Positions 7,747 through 15,289 are shown, counted from the stretch's first letter. The stretch is DNA of 19,449 bases from Methanosarcinales archaeon (GCA_025464275.1 JAODGR010000079.1:1-19449); one strand, 5' to 3'. A program made the numbers and translations. The notes: generated from the sequence alone by a model not told the origin.

Positions 7747-7986
7747 ATGAGAGAGGAGATGCTGGAGAAGGTAAAAGGCGTAATAGAAGAAGAGATCCGC
7801 CCGCTTCTGGCGATGGAAGGCGGTGGTATAGAACTGGTGAGTGTGGAGAATAGCACGGTGAAGGTGAAGTTGCGTGGCGCATGTGCTGGATGCCCGATGA
7901 GTCAGTTCACACTGGTGAACTTCGTTGAGGCAACACTGAAGGCTAAGATTCCGGAGATAAAGGAAGTGATTGCGGTGGATGAGTGA
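7747..7986 (+). CDS. nfu: Stand-alone NifU C-terminal domain (Nfu-type) Fe-S scaffold
   Basis: A 79-aa single-domain protein that binds a labile Fe-S cluster, probably at a subunit interface, and delivers it to client proteins. The signature GACAGCPMSQFTL contains the two ligands C46 and C49. The preceding EEEIRPLLAMEGGGIELV matches the family's first helix and strand. The start ATG 7747 has only a weak GAGTGG-type ribosome binding site; ATG 7759 is an alternative but would trim the first helix. Clients here could be the many Fe-S enzymes nearby (the Tes-like protein, NifB, the GltD-like protein), but adjacency alone does not show this. Confidence 0.92.
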   Translation: MREEMLEKVKGVIEEEIRPLLAMEGGGIELVSVENSTVKVKLRGACAGCPMSQFTLVNFVEATLKAKIPEIKEVIAVDE

Positions 7987-8018
7987 GCCTGAGACCCGGC
8001 TACGTCATTATATTCGTA

Positions 8019-8027
8019 TTTATATAA
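8019..8027 (+). promoter_or_regulatory. TATA box of the ribosomal protein operon
   Basis: TTTATATAA sits 28 nt upstream of the rpl3 ATG. That predicts a start near 8045-8050 and a leader of a few bases at most. GGAG touches the ATG directly (8051-8054), which is closer than a working Shine-Dalgarno normally lies, so initiation may be essentially leaderless. Confidence 0.6.
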
Positions 8028-8054
8028 TGCTATGCATCAATTCTTCTAAAGGAG

Positions 8055-9020
8055 ATGGTTAAGAGACACAGACCTCGGCGGGGTTCATTAGGATTCTCAC
8101 CCCGAAAAAGAGCGAGAAGCGAGACCTGCAAGATAAGAAGGGATGTGTTAGTGCCCGGCAGGCAGATACAGGGCTTCGTTGGTTATAAAGCCGGCATGAC
8201 TCATCTCATTCTGAATGATAACTCACCGCATAGTCTCACAAAAGGGATGGAGATCTCCGTCCCCGTAACGGTGATAGAGACACCGCCGGTGAAGGTGCAG
8301 GGTATTCGGCTTTATAAAGACTCGGTATACGGTAAACGGGCATTGACAGAGGTATGGGCGGGTGATGACCTGGACAGGATAGCGGATATCATCCACGAGA
8401 CCGGTGACAGCACGAGTTTGAGTATGAGATTACTGGTCACCACTATCCCTGAGCTTGTGAGCGGAGTACCGAAGAAGAGAGGGGAACTGCTGGAGCTGAA
8501 GATGAGCGGTGTGGTGGAGGGAGACCTGGAGTATGCCCGTAAAGTAGTTGGAAAGGAGATAAGGGTCGACGAGGTATTTAAGGTGGGCGATTTCGTGGAT
8601 GTTACGGCAGTGACAAAAGGGAAGGGCACACAGGGTCCTGTAAAGCGCTGGGGTGTAACGATACAGAACGCAAAGGCGAAGAAATCAGGGAGGGGGCGCC
8701 ATGTGGGTTGTATCGGTGGATGGCGACCCCGCCGGGTGAGGTGGAGGATACCACAACTCGGACAGACGGGCTATCACCAGCGCACGGAGTATAACAAGCG
8801 GATATTAAAGATAGGCACTGATGGCGCGGAGATAACGCCGAAAGGCGGATTCCTCCATTACGGATTGGTGAAGAATGAGTACATCCTGGTGAAAGGTAGC
8901 GTTCCCGGTCCAAAGAAGAGATTAATCAGAATCTCACACGCTATACGCCCGTATCCCAAGTCTGGCACCGCTACTCCTGATGTCATCTATATAAGCAGGG
9001 AATCACAACAGGGGAATTAG
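8055..9020 (+). CDS. rpl3: Large subunit ribosomal protein L3 (uL3)
   Basis: Binds the 3' domain of 23S rRNA near the peptidyl transferase centre. It is 321 aa, the usual archaeal size. The N-terminus HRPRRGSLGFSPRKRA is the archaeal/eukaryotic L3 signature. The long loop GPVKRWGVTIQNAKAKKSGR, followed by GCIGGWRPRRVRWRIPQLGQ-GYHQRTEYNKRI, is strongly conserved. It ends in TAG (9018-9020), with an in-frame TGA two codons later. First gene of the operon; rpl4 starts 5 nt downstream. Confidence 0.98.
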   Translation: MVKRHRPRRGSLGFSPRKRARSETCKIRRDVLVPGRQIQGFVGYKAGMTHLILNDNSPHSLTKGMEISVPVTVIETPPVKVQGIRLYKDSVYGKRALTEVWAGDDLDRIADIIHETGDSTSLSMRLLVTTIPELVSGVPKKRGELLELKMSGVVEGDLEYARKVVGKEIRVDEVFKVGDFVDVTAVTKGKGTQGPVKRWGVTIQNAKAKKSGRGRHVGCIGGWRPRRVRWRIPQLGQTGYHQRTEYNKRILKIGTDGAEITPKGGFLHYGLVKNEYILVKGSVPGPKKRLIRISHAIRPYPKSGTATPDVIYISRESQQGN

Positions 9021-9025
9021 GTAAC

Positions 9026-9829
9026 ATGATGACAGGAATGACAGAGGCAGAGGGAGGGAAAGTGAAGGTGCTGGATCTCTCCGGTAACTTCGTAAAGGAG
9101 CTATCACTGCCTGGGGTCTTCAGGGAGGAGTATCGCCCTGACCTGATAAAGAAGGCTGTGCTGGCTATACAGTCACATCGCTTACAGCCAAAGGGTACAG
9201 ATCCACTCGCAGGCAGGAGGACCTCAGCTGAGAGCTGGGGTGTGGGCAGGGGTCTCTCGCGAGTGCCACGAATAAAGAACGGCAGGAGAGCTGCGAGGGT
9301 CCCACAGGCTGTGGGTGGCAGGCGGGCACACCCACCAAAGACCGAGAAGGTACTCAAACGTAAGATAAACGATAAGGAGCGGCATAAAGCTATAAGGTCC
9401 GCCATCGCGGCTACCATGAACCCTGAACTCGTACGGAGCAGGGGTCACAGGTTCAGTGACGAGCTTACACTGCCGATAGTGGTTGAGAACTCGCTCGTCA
9501 CACTGGAGAAGACCAGAGAGGTTGAGGACTTCTTCCAGACCATCGGTATAGGTGATGACCTCCTTCGTGCACGTGAGCGGAAGATAAGAGCAGGAAAGGG
9601 CAAGATGCGTGGCAGGCGGTATAAGAGGAAGAAGAGCGCACTGATTGTCATCTCTGGTGATGAAGCCCCGGAGACGGAGATAAAGATAACTGCAAGTGCG
9701 CGTAATTTACCCGGGGTGGATATCTCCTATCTCGATGCACTGAATGCCGAATTACTCGCTCCGGGGACGCATCCCGGACGATTAACCATCTGGACTGAGT
9801 CTTCATTCATGAAACTCGGTGAGCTGTAA
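9026..9829 (+). CDS. rpl4: Large subunit ribosomal protein L4 (uL4)
   Basis: A 267-aa archaeal/eukaryotic-type L4 whose extended loop lines the peptide exit tunnel. Seen: RPDLIKKAVLAIQSHRLQPKGTDP, then the loop core R-TSAESWGVGRGLSRVPRIK-GRRAARVPQAVGGRRAHPPK, and ERHKAIRSAIAATMNPELV-RGHRF. Three candidate ATGs lie within 13 nt (9026, 9029, 9038), and the ribosome binding site is weak. The conserved fold only begins at KVKVLDLSGN, so a start at 9038 is also possible. The stop codon shares one base with the rpl23 start (TAATG). Confidence 0.97.
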   Translation: MMTGMTEAEGGKVKVLDLSGNFVKELSLPGVFREEYRPDLIKKAVLAIQSHRLQPKGTDPLAGRRTSAESWGVGRGLSRVPRIKNGRRAARVPQAVGGRRAHPPKTEKVLKRKINDKERHKAIRSAIAATMNPELVRSRGHRFSDELTLPIVVENSLVTLEKTREVEDFFQTIGIGDDLLRARERKIRAGKGKMRGRRYKRKKSALIVISGDEAPETEIKITASARNLPGVDISYLDALNAELLAPGTHPGRLTIWTESSFMKLGEL

Positions 9830-10077
9830 TGATATTGAAGCATCTTTTGGCTACGGAAAAAGCAGCTTCGCTGATCGATGACGAGAACAAACTCCAGTTC
9901 ATCGTGGATATAAGGGCGACCAAGCGCGCGATTAAAGAAGAGGTGGAGCGGATATTTGAGACACCGGTAAAGAGCGTACGGACGATGATCACCCCTAAGG
10001 GGGAGAAGAAGGCGATAGTAGAGCTGGAGGAAGGAGGCAAAGCGAAAGAGGTGGGCACCTCGCTTGGTATACTATAA
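9829..10077 (+). CDS. rpl23: Large subunit ribosomal protein L23 (uL23)
   Basis: An 82-aa protein at the exit tunnel rim, where SRP and other nascent-chain factors dock. The family core is plain: TEKAA at the start, LQFIVDIRATKRAIKEEVERIFETPVKSVRTMITPKGEKKAIVEL, with the short archaeal C-terminus. It starts one base inside the rpl4 stop, so translation is coupled. A 57-nt gap before rpl2 contains two near-identical copies of ATAGGAAGAG. Confidence 0.97.
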   Translation: MILKHLLATEKAASLIDDENKLQFIVDIRATKRAIKEEVERIFETPVKSVRTMITPKGEKKAIVELEEGGKAKEVGTSLGIL

Positions 10078-10134
10078 ACAATGAACAGCAATAAACAGGA
10101 TAGGAAGAGAATAGGATAGGAAGAGCAAAGAGAG

Positions 10135-10857
10135 ATGGGAAAGAGGATAATAGTCCAGCGGAGAGGGAAAGGGTCGCCGATCTTCAGAGCTCCCTCGCAT
10201 CGGTATAAGGGCAATCTCGAACATCTCCGAGTACGGGGTGATGAGACAGTAACCGGGAGAGTCCTTCAGATACTCCATGACCCTGCGAGGAGTGCTCCTA
10301 TTGCTCGGATAAGGACGGAGAGTGGAGAAGAGCGGTTCGTGATCGCACCGGAGGGTATAGGAGAGGGGGAGGAGATTGCTTACGGCGCATCAGCACCGAT
10401 AAAGGTGGGTAACACCCTCCCGTTACGCCGCATACCGGAAGGCATTGCCATCTGCAACATAGAGGGCACACCCAGTGATGGCGGTAAGTTCGTAAGGGCT
10501 TCGGGCAGCTACGCCACCCTTGTATCACATGAGGCAGAGACATGCAGGTCCCTTGTAATTATGCCCAGTGGTGAGAAGAAATGGTTCTCGTGGGATTGCA
10601 TGGCTACGATAGGTGTAGTAGCAGGTGGCGGTAGAACGGATAAGCCATTTGTAAAGGCGGGTAAGAAGTATCACAGAATGAAATCGCGAGCAGGGCGATA
10701 TCCAATAGTGAGGAGTGTGGCAATGAATCCCGTTGACCATCCCTTTGGCGGTGGTGGACACCAGCACATCGGTAAGCCGAAGACACCGCCCGCTGGTGCA
10801 CCCCCGGGCAGGAAGGTGGGGAACATAGCGGCGAAGAGGACCGGGTATAGGAGATGA
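10135..10857 (+). CDS. rpl2: Large subunit ribosomal protein L2 (uL2)
   Basis: A 240-aa L2, essential for subunit joining and peptidyl transfer. The archaeal N-terminus MGKRIIVQRRGKGSPIFRAPSHRYKG fixes the start. Further matches are RSLVIMPSGEKKWFS, the C-terminal NPVDHPFGGGGHQHIGKPKTPP (including the conserved His of the active-centre loop), and the GRKVGNIAAKRTG end. A 60-nt gap with no recognisable signal separates it from rps19. Confidence 0.98.
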   Translation: MGKRIIVQRRGKGSPIFRAPSHRYKGNLEHLRVRGDETVTGRVLQILHDPARSAPIARIRTESGEERFVIAPEGIGEGEEIAYGASAPIKVGNTLPLRRIPEGIAICNIEGTPSDGGKFVRASGSYATLVSHEAETCRSLVIMPSGEKKWFSWDCMATIGVVAGGGRTDKPFVKAGKKYHRMKSRAGRYPIVRSVAMNPVDHPFGGGGHQHIGKPKTPPAGAPPGRKVGNIAAKRTGYRR

Positions 10858-10917
10858 AGATGAAGATAAATATAGTTATAGCAAGAAGGAGAATAATAGA
10901 ATAAGTGAGTGGTATAG

Positions 10918-11331
10918 ATGGCGAAGAAGAAGGCAAAGAGCACGCTGAAGAAGAAGGAAGAGGAGTTCAAGTATCGTGGCTATACGCTGGCTAAGCTCAG
11001 GAAGATGAAGCTGGAGGAGTTAAAGGAGCTGTTACCAGCGAGACAGCGCAGGAAATTGAGGAGGCAGCTGCGAGAGGAGGAGGAGAAACTGCTGGCGAAG
11101 CTCGAGCGCCGTGACGAGGTTAAAACGCACCTCAGGGATGCTATTGTGCTCCCGAGCATGGTGGGTAAGAAGATAGGGATACACAATGGTAAGAGCTTTG
11201 AGTACGTGGAGATAAAGCCGGAGATGATAGGTCATTATCTGGGCGAGTTCGCACTGACGCGGAAGAAGGTGGTGCACGGTGCTGCGGGCGTGGGCGCGAC
11301 GCGGTCTTCAAAGTACGTGCCGCTGAAGTAG
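10918..11331 (+). CDS. rps19: Small subunit ribosomal protein S19 (uS19)
   Basis: A 137-aa archaeal/eukaryotic S15e/S19-type protein of the 30S head. It has a Lys-rich N-terminal extension, then FKYRGYTLAKLRKMKLEELKELLPARQRRKLRR and the rRNA-binding core VLPSMVGKKIGIHNGKSFEYVEIKPEMIGHYLGEFALTR-KKVVHG. It ends in TAG (11329-11331); the next in-frame stop is eight codons on. rpl22 starts 11 nt later. Confidence 0.97.
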   Translation: MAKKKAKSTLKKKEEEFKYRGYTLAKLRKMKLEELKELLPARQRRKLRRQLREEEEKLLAKLERRDEVKTHLRDAIVLPSMVGKKIGIHNGKSFEYVEIKPEMIGHYLGEFALTRKKVVHGAAGVGATRSSKYVPLK

Positions 11332-11342
11332 ATGAGTGAGAG

Positions 11343-11831
11343 ATGGGGCGGGTAAGATATTCCCTGGGTTCAGACATTGTAGACCCCGATATAACGGCAA
11401 GAGCAATGGCTTACGAGCTCCATATCTCGCCAAAGCATGCATACGAGATATGCCGAGCGTTGAGGGGGATGTGGGTGGAAGATGCGGAGCTATATCTGGA
11501 GGCTGTGATTGAGGGTCGAGTCCCTGTTCCTTTCAAGCGACACAAGAAGAAGGTGGCTCATCGCAGAGGGCTGGTCAAGTGGTATGCCGGTAGATACCCG
11601 GTGAGGGCGAGTGAAGCGATTCTGAAGCTGATAAGGGAGGCGAAAGCGAATGCAGAATATAAAGGGCTCTCACCCGATGCCATGCGGATATGGCATATAG
11701 CGACGAAGAAAGGGAGGAAGATAGAAGGGATAATGCCACGAGCTTTCGGGCGTGCAACGCCGAAGAATACCGAGACGGTCACGGTGGAATTGATATTAAA
11801 GGAAGAGGGAGAAGAGGAAGAACTGACCTGA
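11343..11831 (+). CDS. rpl22: Large subunit ribosomal protein L22 (uL22)
   Basis: A 162-aa archaeal-type L22 that lines the exit tunnel. Family segments: RAMAYELHISPKHAYEICRALRGM, PFKRHKKKVAHRRG, GRYPVRASEAILKLIREAKANAEYKGL, and the tunnel hairpin with KGRKIEGIMPRAFGRATP. The last ten residues are acidic (EEGEEEE), slightly longer than usual. GAGTGAGAG just before the ATG serves as the ribosome binding site. Confidence 0.97.
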   Translation: MGRVRYSLGSDIVDPDITARAMAYELHISPKHAYEICRALRGMWVEDAELYLEAVIEGRVPVPFKRHKKKVAHRRGLVKWYAGRYPVRASEAILKLIREAKANAEYKGLSPDAMRIWHIATKKGRKIEGIMPRAFGRATPKNTETVTVELILKEEGEEEELT

Positions 11832-11857
11832 AGCTGATGAGGTAGGGGTAAGGGCAA

Positions 11858-12610
11858 GTGATAGAGAAGCTGTTCGTAAAAGAGGGGATAAAGAAGGTAA
11901 GATTGAACGAGCATTTCGAGAAGGAGTTAGACCGTGCAGGGTATGGGGGGATGGAGATAAAGAGGACCCCCATGGGCACACAGATAACACTCCGGGTGGA
12001 GAAACCCGGCATGATAATAGGCAAAGATGGCAGGAAGATAAAGAAATTGACGGAGGACGTGCAGAGGAGGCATGAACTGGACAATCCCCAGCTGGATGTG
12101 CAGACGATAGAGGTACCCGAGCTGTGTGCAACTCTGATGGCGAGTCGGCTGGCGAAACTGATAGAACGGGGCTGGCATTTCAGAAGAGCTGGCAGGTCCA
12201 TGCTGCAGCGGATAATGGAGAGCGGCGCCCTCGGCTGTGAGATAGTGATGTCGGGCAAGCTGAAGGGACCCAGAGGACGAATGGAGAAGATGGTGGACGG
12301 CTACATAAAGCACTGCGGTGAGGTGGCAGAGGAGATGGTGGACCGCGGTTATGCAATCGCCAAGGTGAAGTCTGGTACCATAGGTGTGCAGGTATGGATA
12401 GTGAGACCAGATGCTGAGCGACCGGATGCGTTCCGCATAATAAAGAAGGAGAGAGAGGAGGAGGCAGAAGCGAAGGTGGAGGAAGGAGAGGAAGAGGAAG
12501 GAGGAGAAGAGGAAGAGACGATGGAACAGGTGGAGGATGAGCCGGAGCCGGAGGTAGAGGTGGAAGGTGATGATAGCAATATTAACAGCAAACAGCAAGT
12601 AGTAAAATAA
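11858..12610 (+). CDS. rps3: Small subunit ribosomal protein S3 (uS3), acidic-tailed
   Basis: A 30S head protein at the mRNA entry, 250 aa. The archaeal opening EKLFVKEGIKKVRLNEHFEKELDRAGYGG is followed by the type II KH motif PGMIIGKDGRKIKKL, then FRRAGRSMLQRIMESGALGCEIVMSGKL and a typical C-domain ending near GVQVWIV. The start is GTG, preceded by GGTAGGGGTAAGGG. From about residue 198 a long tail of mostly Glu with Asp, Pro and Val follows, ending SKQQVVK. This makes it some tens of residues longer than common archaeal S3. The tail is encoded by GAG/GAA-rich DNA and is probably disordered. Confidence 0.97.
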   Translation: MIEKLFVKEGIKKVRLNEHFEKELDRAGYGGMEIKRTPMGTQITLRVEKPGMIIGKDGRKIKKLTEDVQRRHELDNPQLDVQTIEVPELCATLMASRLAKLIERGWHFRRAGRSMLQRIMESGALGCEIVMSGKLKGPRGRMEKMVDGYIKHCGEVAEEMVDRGYAIAKVKSGTIGVQVWIVRPDAERPDAFRIIKKEREEEAEAKVEEGEEEEGGEEEETMEQVEDEPEPEVEVEGDDSNINSKQQVVK

Positions 12611-12637
12611 TAAAATTATTAGATACAGATACGGGGA

Positions 12638-12847
12638 ATGAGCATATTTAGAATTGAAGATATAAGGAAGATGAGTGATAAGGAGAGGAAGGACGAACTG
12701 GAGAGCCTGGTCACCGACCTGTTGCGAGAGCGAGGAATGATTGCCACCGGTGGGGCATCCGAGAACCCCGGCAGGATAAGGGAGATAAGAAGGACAATAG
12801 CAAGGCTAAAGACGGTGGAGAGTGAGATAAAGAAGGGTATACGATGA
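12638..12847 (+). CDS. rpl29: Large subunit ribosomal protein L29 (uL29)
   Basis: A 69-aa two-helix protein beside L23 at the exit tunnel. Matches include IRKMSDKERKDELESLVTDLLRERGMIATGGASENPGRIREIRRTIARLKT, the usual L29 pattern with the archaeal G-P-R turn. Its TGA overlaps the ATG of the SUI1 gene (ATGA, 12844-12847). Confidence 0.96.
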   Translation: MSIFRIEDIRKMSDKERKDELESLVTDLLRERGMIATGGASENPGRIREIRRTIARLKTVESEIKKGIR

Positions 12848-13164
12848 AAGAAGGTAAAATGAGCACGCAGATCTGTGATAAATGTGGTCTACCACTGGAT
12901 TTATGCATCTGTAAAGAGATAGCGAAAGAGCAGCAACTGGTGAAGGTCACAACGGTGAAGAGGAGGTTCGGGAAGATAACCACGGTGATAAAGGGGATAG
13001 ATGAGAAGGAGGTGGACCTGCGAGGGCTGTCAAGGGAGCTGAAGTCGCGATGCGCATGCGGTGGCACGGTAAAAGAGGGCTGTGTGGAGTTACAGGGTGA
13101 TCACAAGGCAGAGGTGAAGAAGGTGCTGCGTGAGATGGGGTACCGGCTGGAGGATGAAGATTGA
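12844..13164 (+). CDS. Translation initiation factor aIF1 (SUI1/eIF1 family)
   Basis: Binds the 30S P-site region and monitors start-codon choice. The N-terminal metal-binding knuckle CDKCGLPLDLCICKE is followed by the SUI1 core VTTVKRRFGKITTVIKGID, LSRELKSRCACGGTVKEGCVELQGDHKAEVKKVLREMGY. It is 106 aa from the ATG coupled to rpl29. A second ATG at 12859, with GAAGGT five bases upstream, would give 101 aa beginning nearer to common family N-termini. The choice is open. This position between L29 and Rpp29 is the standard archaeal order. Confidence 0.95.
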   Translation: MKEGKMSTQICDKCGLPLDLCICKEIAKEQQLVKVTTVKRRFGKITTVIKGIDEKEVDLRGLSRELKSRCACGGTVKEGCVELQGDHKAEVKKVLREMGYRLEDED

Positions 13165-13474
13165 GAGTTTGCCCCAGGACGAACTGATTGGATTGATGAT
13201 GGAAGTGGAGGAGAGCACCAACCGAGACATGAGAGGACTCCGTGGCAGAGTGGTGGATGAGACGAGGAACACTTTCGTAATAGAGACAGAACCAGAGCCA
13301 GACCCGCACCCGCACCCGAACCCGAAGAGGGGAGTGCAGCAGGTGGAGAAGCGGATACCAAAAGCGGGGAATACCTTCATATTCGTGCTCGATGGTGGTC
13401 TTCGGGTGCGAATAAGGGGTGATAAGCTCGTAGCAAGACCAGAGGACCGGATAAGGAGGGGTATGCCGAGATGA
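13154..13474 (+). CDS. rnp1: RNase P protein component 1 (Rpp29/Pop4) with an Xaa-Pro repeat insert
   Basis: Partner of Rpp21 in archaeal RNase P; an Sm-like beta barrel that helps fold the catalytic RNA. It is 106 aa from ATG 13154, which overlaps the SUI1 gene by 11 nt and has GGAGG touching the start. An upstream GTG (13130) would add residues unlike the family. Conserved parts: DELIGLMMEVEESTNRDMRGLRGRVVDETRNTFVIE, then KRIPKAGNTFIF and KLVARPEDRIR. Between these two barrel strands a loop of six Xaa-Pro dipeptides is inserted (13289-13324). Its stop overlaps the rps17 start (ATGA). Confidence 0.93.
   Translation: MKIESLPQDELIGLMMEVEESTNRDMRGLRGRVVDETRNTFVIETEPEPDPHPHPNPKRGVQQVEKRIPKAGNTFIFVLDGGLRVRIRGDKLVARPEDRIRRGMPR
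13289..13324 (+). repeat. In-frame hexamer repeat inside rnp1 encoding Xaa-Pro dipeptides
   Basis: Six units of the form xAx-CCx encode EP-EP-DP-HP-HP-NP. The last four units (GACCCG, CACCCG, CACCCG, AACCCG) are nearly identical in DNA, suggesting expansion by slippage in a surface loop. Confidence 0.8.
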
Positions 13475-13806
13475 CGACGCGAGATATAGGAATCGATGTC
13501 AGAACACCGGAGCGCGAATGTGACGACGCTAACTGCCCATTCCATGGTAAGCTACCTGTTCGGGGCTGCCTGATAGAGGGTGTGGTGGTGAGTGACCGTG
13601 CAGAGAGGACCGTTGTGGTACAGCGGTCGTATATGAAGAAGATAAGGAAGTATGAGCGATATGAACCAAGGAGGTCCAAGATCCACGCACATAATCCGCC
13701 ATGCATAGCTGCGAAGGTGGGCGATGTGGTGAAGATAATGGAATGCCGACCGCTGAGCAAGACGAAGAGTTTCGTGGTGGTGGAGAAGAGGTCGCCACCA
13801 CCCTGA
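13471..13806 (+). CDS. rps17: Small subunit ribosomal protein S17 (uS17)
   Basis: A 111-aa archaeal/eukaryotic S17 of the 30S body. Clear family blocks: CDDANCPFHGKLPVRG, then VVVSDRAERTVVVQR, KYERYEPRRSKIHAHNPPCIAAKVGD and ECRPLSKTKSFVVVEK. It is the last ribosomal gene of the cluster here. In most archaea rpl14, rpl24 and rps4e follow; none is present downstream in this window. Confidence 0.98.
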   Translation: MTTRDIGIDVRTPERECDDANCPFHGKLPVRGCLIEGVVVSDRAERTVVVQRSYMKKIRKYERYEPRRSKIHAHNPPCIAAKVGDVVKIMECRPLSKTKSFVVVEKRSPPP

Positions 13807-13807
13807 C

Positions 13808-13871
13808 GGCTCTGGCTCTGGCTCTGGTTCTGGCAGGAGCTGGTGCTGGTGCCAGGCTAAGTGCCAGGCTA
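13808..13871 (+). repeat. Low-complexity repeats after rps17
   Basis: Three GGCTCT hexamers (13808-13825) and a GGTTCT variant are followed by CTGGTG pairs and by two copies of GTGCCAGGCTA (13849-13859 and 13861-13871) with a 12-nt period. They lie in the 156-nt spacer between S17 and the mmp15 promoter. An overlapping 60-codon frame (13701-13883) would encode an Ala/Leu/Gly-rich tail and is not a credible gene. Confidence 0.8.
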
Positions 13872-13900
13872 TATAGATGGTAGATATAAATGTGAATGGA

Positions 13901-13923
13901 TATTTAATTTCTTGTTTAATTTC
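13901..13923 (+). terminator. Possible T-rich terminator of the ribosomal operon
   Basis: Two TTTAATTTC copies (13903-13911 and 13915-13923) form a T-rich run on the sense strand after rps17, resembling hairpin-free archaeal terminators. No stable stem is evident. Confidence 0.35.
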
Positions 13924-13929
13924 CTCATA

Positions 13930-13937
13930 CTTATAAG
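13930..13937 (+). promoter_or_regulatory. TATA box for the mmp15 gene
   Basis: CTTATAAG is centred about 29 nt before ATG 13963. No ribosome binding site precedes that ATG, so a leaderless or nearly leaderless transcript is expected. Confidence 0.5.
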
Positions 13938-13962
13938 CGTATTACAGATATAGTATGGTATT

Positions 13963-15219
13963 ATGACTGAGATAAAGATGGAGGGAGAGGATAGGAGGAT
14001 AAGGATAGCACAGGTCTCCTGCGGCACCATTTATGGTAACGTGCAGCACGAGATAGAGCGAGCAGCGGAGGAGGTGGGCGCTGAGATCTTCGTGCCCGAG
14101 GTTGACCTGGACTACGTGGCATCGAAGACCGAGGAGTTCGGATATGACATGAAGAACAGCTATGGATTGAGTGTGGCATTAGCTCGTGGCTATGCCGTGG
14201 CGGAGGGGCTGTGTGATGCCGACGCGGTATTCATCGCCGGCTGTCACAAGTGTCCAAGGGGTGCGGTGATAAGGACAGAGATAAGGCGCATCATCCAGCA
14301 GAGGACGCAACTGCCGGTGGTGATGTATCCATTTACGGAGCGAACGAAGGCGGGTGAGTTACTCACCAGGATGGAAGCACTGGGAACGATAGTAAGGAGG
14401 AGATGGATACTGGAGCGAAAGGAGCAGGAGGGGCTCACAGCGGGCATAGATTCAGGCTCCACAACCACGAAAGCGGCGATAATGCTGGATAACAAGGTGC
14501 TCGGTGCTACATGGTCGCCCACACGGGAGGTGGTGGGCACCGCGGAGAAGGTGTTTGAGAAGGCGATGCAGCTCGCAGGTGTGAAGAGGAGTGATATAGA
14601 GGCACTGGGAACGACGGGTTATGGACGCTTCGCTATCGGTAAGGCATTCAATGCTGACCTGATACAGGAGGAACTGACGGTGAACTCAAAGGCGGCGATG
14701 TATCTCGCGGAGATAGAGAAAGGAGAGGCGATGATCATTGATATCGGCGGTATGGACAACAAGATAATAACCGCGAATGATGGAGTACCCGATAATTTCA
14801 CGATGGGCGGGATATGTGCAGGTGCATCGGGTAGGTTCTTAGAGATGACAGCCCGGAGACTGGGTGTGGATGTGGTGGAGATGGGAAGGCTGGCACTGGA
14901 AGGTGACCCGCACAAGGTGAAGACAGATAGCTATTGTATTGTATTCGGCATTCAGGACCTCGTATCTGCACTCTCGAGGGGTGCGAGGCGTGAGGATGTA
15001 GCTGCTGCTGCGTGCTATTCCGTGGTGCAGCAGGTGAAGGAGCAGTTATTACAGGAGATAGACCTCAGACACCCTGCAATAGAGGTCGGGGGTACTTCAC
15101 TGGTGGCAGGTGTGCCAAAAGCGATGAATGAAGTACTCGGATTTGACGTGATAGTGCCGAAATATCCACAGTATATAGGCGCGATTGGCGGTGCATTGCT
15201 CTCTTCCGCATTCAGATAG
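13963..15219 (+). CDS. mmp15: Methanogenesis marker protein 15, CoA-dehydratase-activator-like ATPase
   Basis: A 418-aa protein matching methanogenesis marker 15, a family found in archaea with methyl-coenzyme M reductase (MCR) and built like the ATPase that activates 2-hydroxyacyl-CoA dehydratases. An N-terminal domain with C20 and GCHKCP (C94, C97) precedes an actin-like ATPase: phosphate loop DSGSTTTK (163-170), GTTGYGR (216-222) and DIGGMD (260-265). C285 (GGICAGASGRF) and C325 (SYCIVFG) would hold the 4Fe-4S cluster bridging the dimer. The likely role is ATP-driven low-potential electron transfer linked to MCR activation or assembly, which is not proven for this family as far as I know. 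ATG 13963 suits the leaderless promoter; M6 (13978) is an alternative. It ends in TAG, with an in-frame TAA six codons on. Confidence 0.88.
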   Translation: MTEIKMEGEDRRIRIAQVSCGTIYGNVQHEIERAAEEVGAEIFVPEVDLDYVASKTEEFGYDMKNSYGLSVALARGYAVAEGLCDADAVFIAGCHKCPRGAVIRTEIRRIIQQRTQLPVVMYPFTERTKAGELLTRMEALGTIVRRRWILERKEQEGLTAGIDSGSTTTKAAIMLDNKVLGATWSPTREVVGTAEKVFEKAMQLAGVKRSDIEALGTTGYGRFAIGKAFNADLIQEELTVNSKAAMYLAEIEKGEAMIIDIGGMDNKIITANDGVPDNFTMGGICAGASGRFLEMTARRLGVDVVEMGRLALEGDPHKVKTDSYCIVFGIQDLVSALSRGARREDVAAAACYSVVQQVKEQLLQEIDLRHPAIEVGGTSLVAGVPKAMNEVLGFDVIVPKYPQYIGAIGGALLSSAFR

Positions 15220-15268
15220 GAGATAGGTAAGAGATAAGGGATTGGTTAACCCCCTCCAAAGCGTCATC

Positions 15269-15275
15269 TATAAAG
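15269..15275 (+). promoter_or_regulatory. Possible TATA box for the nifB transcript
   Basis: TATAAAG lies in the 70-nt spacer after mmp15, 21 nt downstream of... a perfect GGTTAACC palindrome that begins at 15244. Predicted initiation falls near 15295-15300, close to the ATG at 15296 that opens a tiny ORF. Read-through from mmp15 may also supply nifB mRNA. Confidence 0.4.
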
Positions 15276-15289
15276 TGTGGAGTATAACA

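Noticed and set aside
11927..12598. 223-codon open frame antisense to rps3
   Set aside because: It is the complement of S3, with His/Leu/Tyr-rich composition and no start signal; a shadow of a highly conserved gene.
13701..13883. 60-codon frame overlapping rps17 and continuing into the spacer repeats
   Set aside because: Its C-terminal half is only the translation of GGCTCT/GGTGCT repeats; no ribosome binding site and no similarity.
13807..13962. tRNA or other structured RNA gene in the spacer after rps17
   Set aside because: No cloverleaf arms, T-loop or long stems are visible; content is repeats, a T-rich run and a TATA box.
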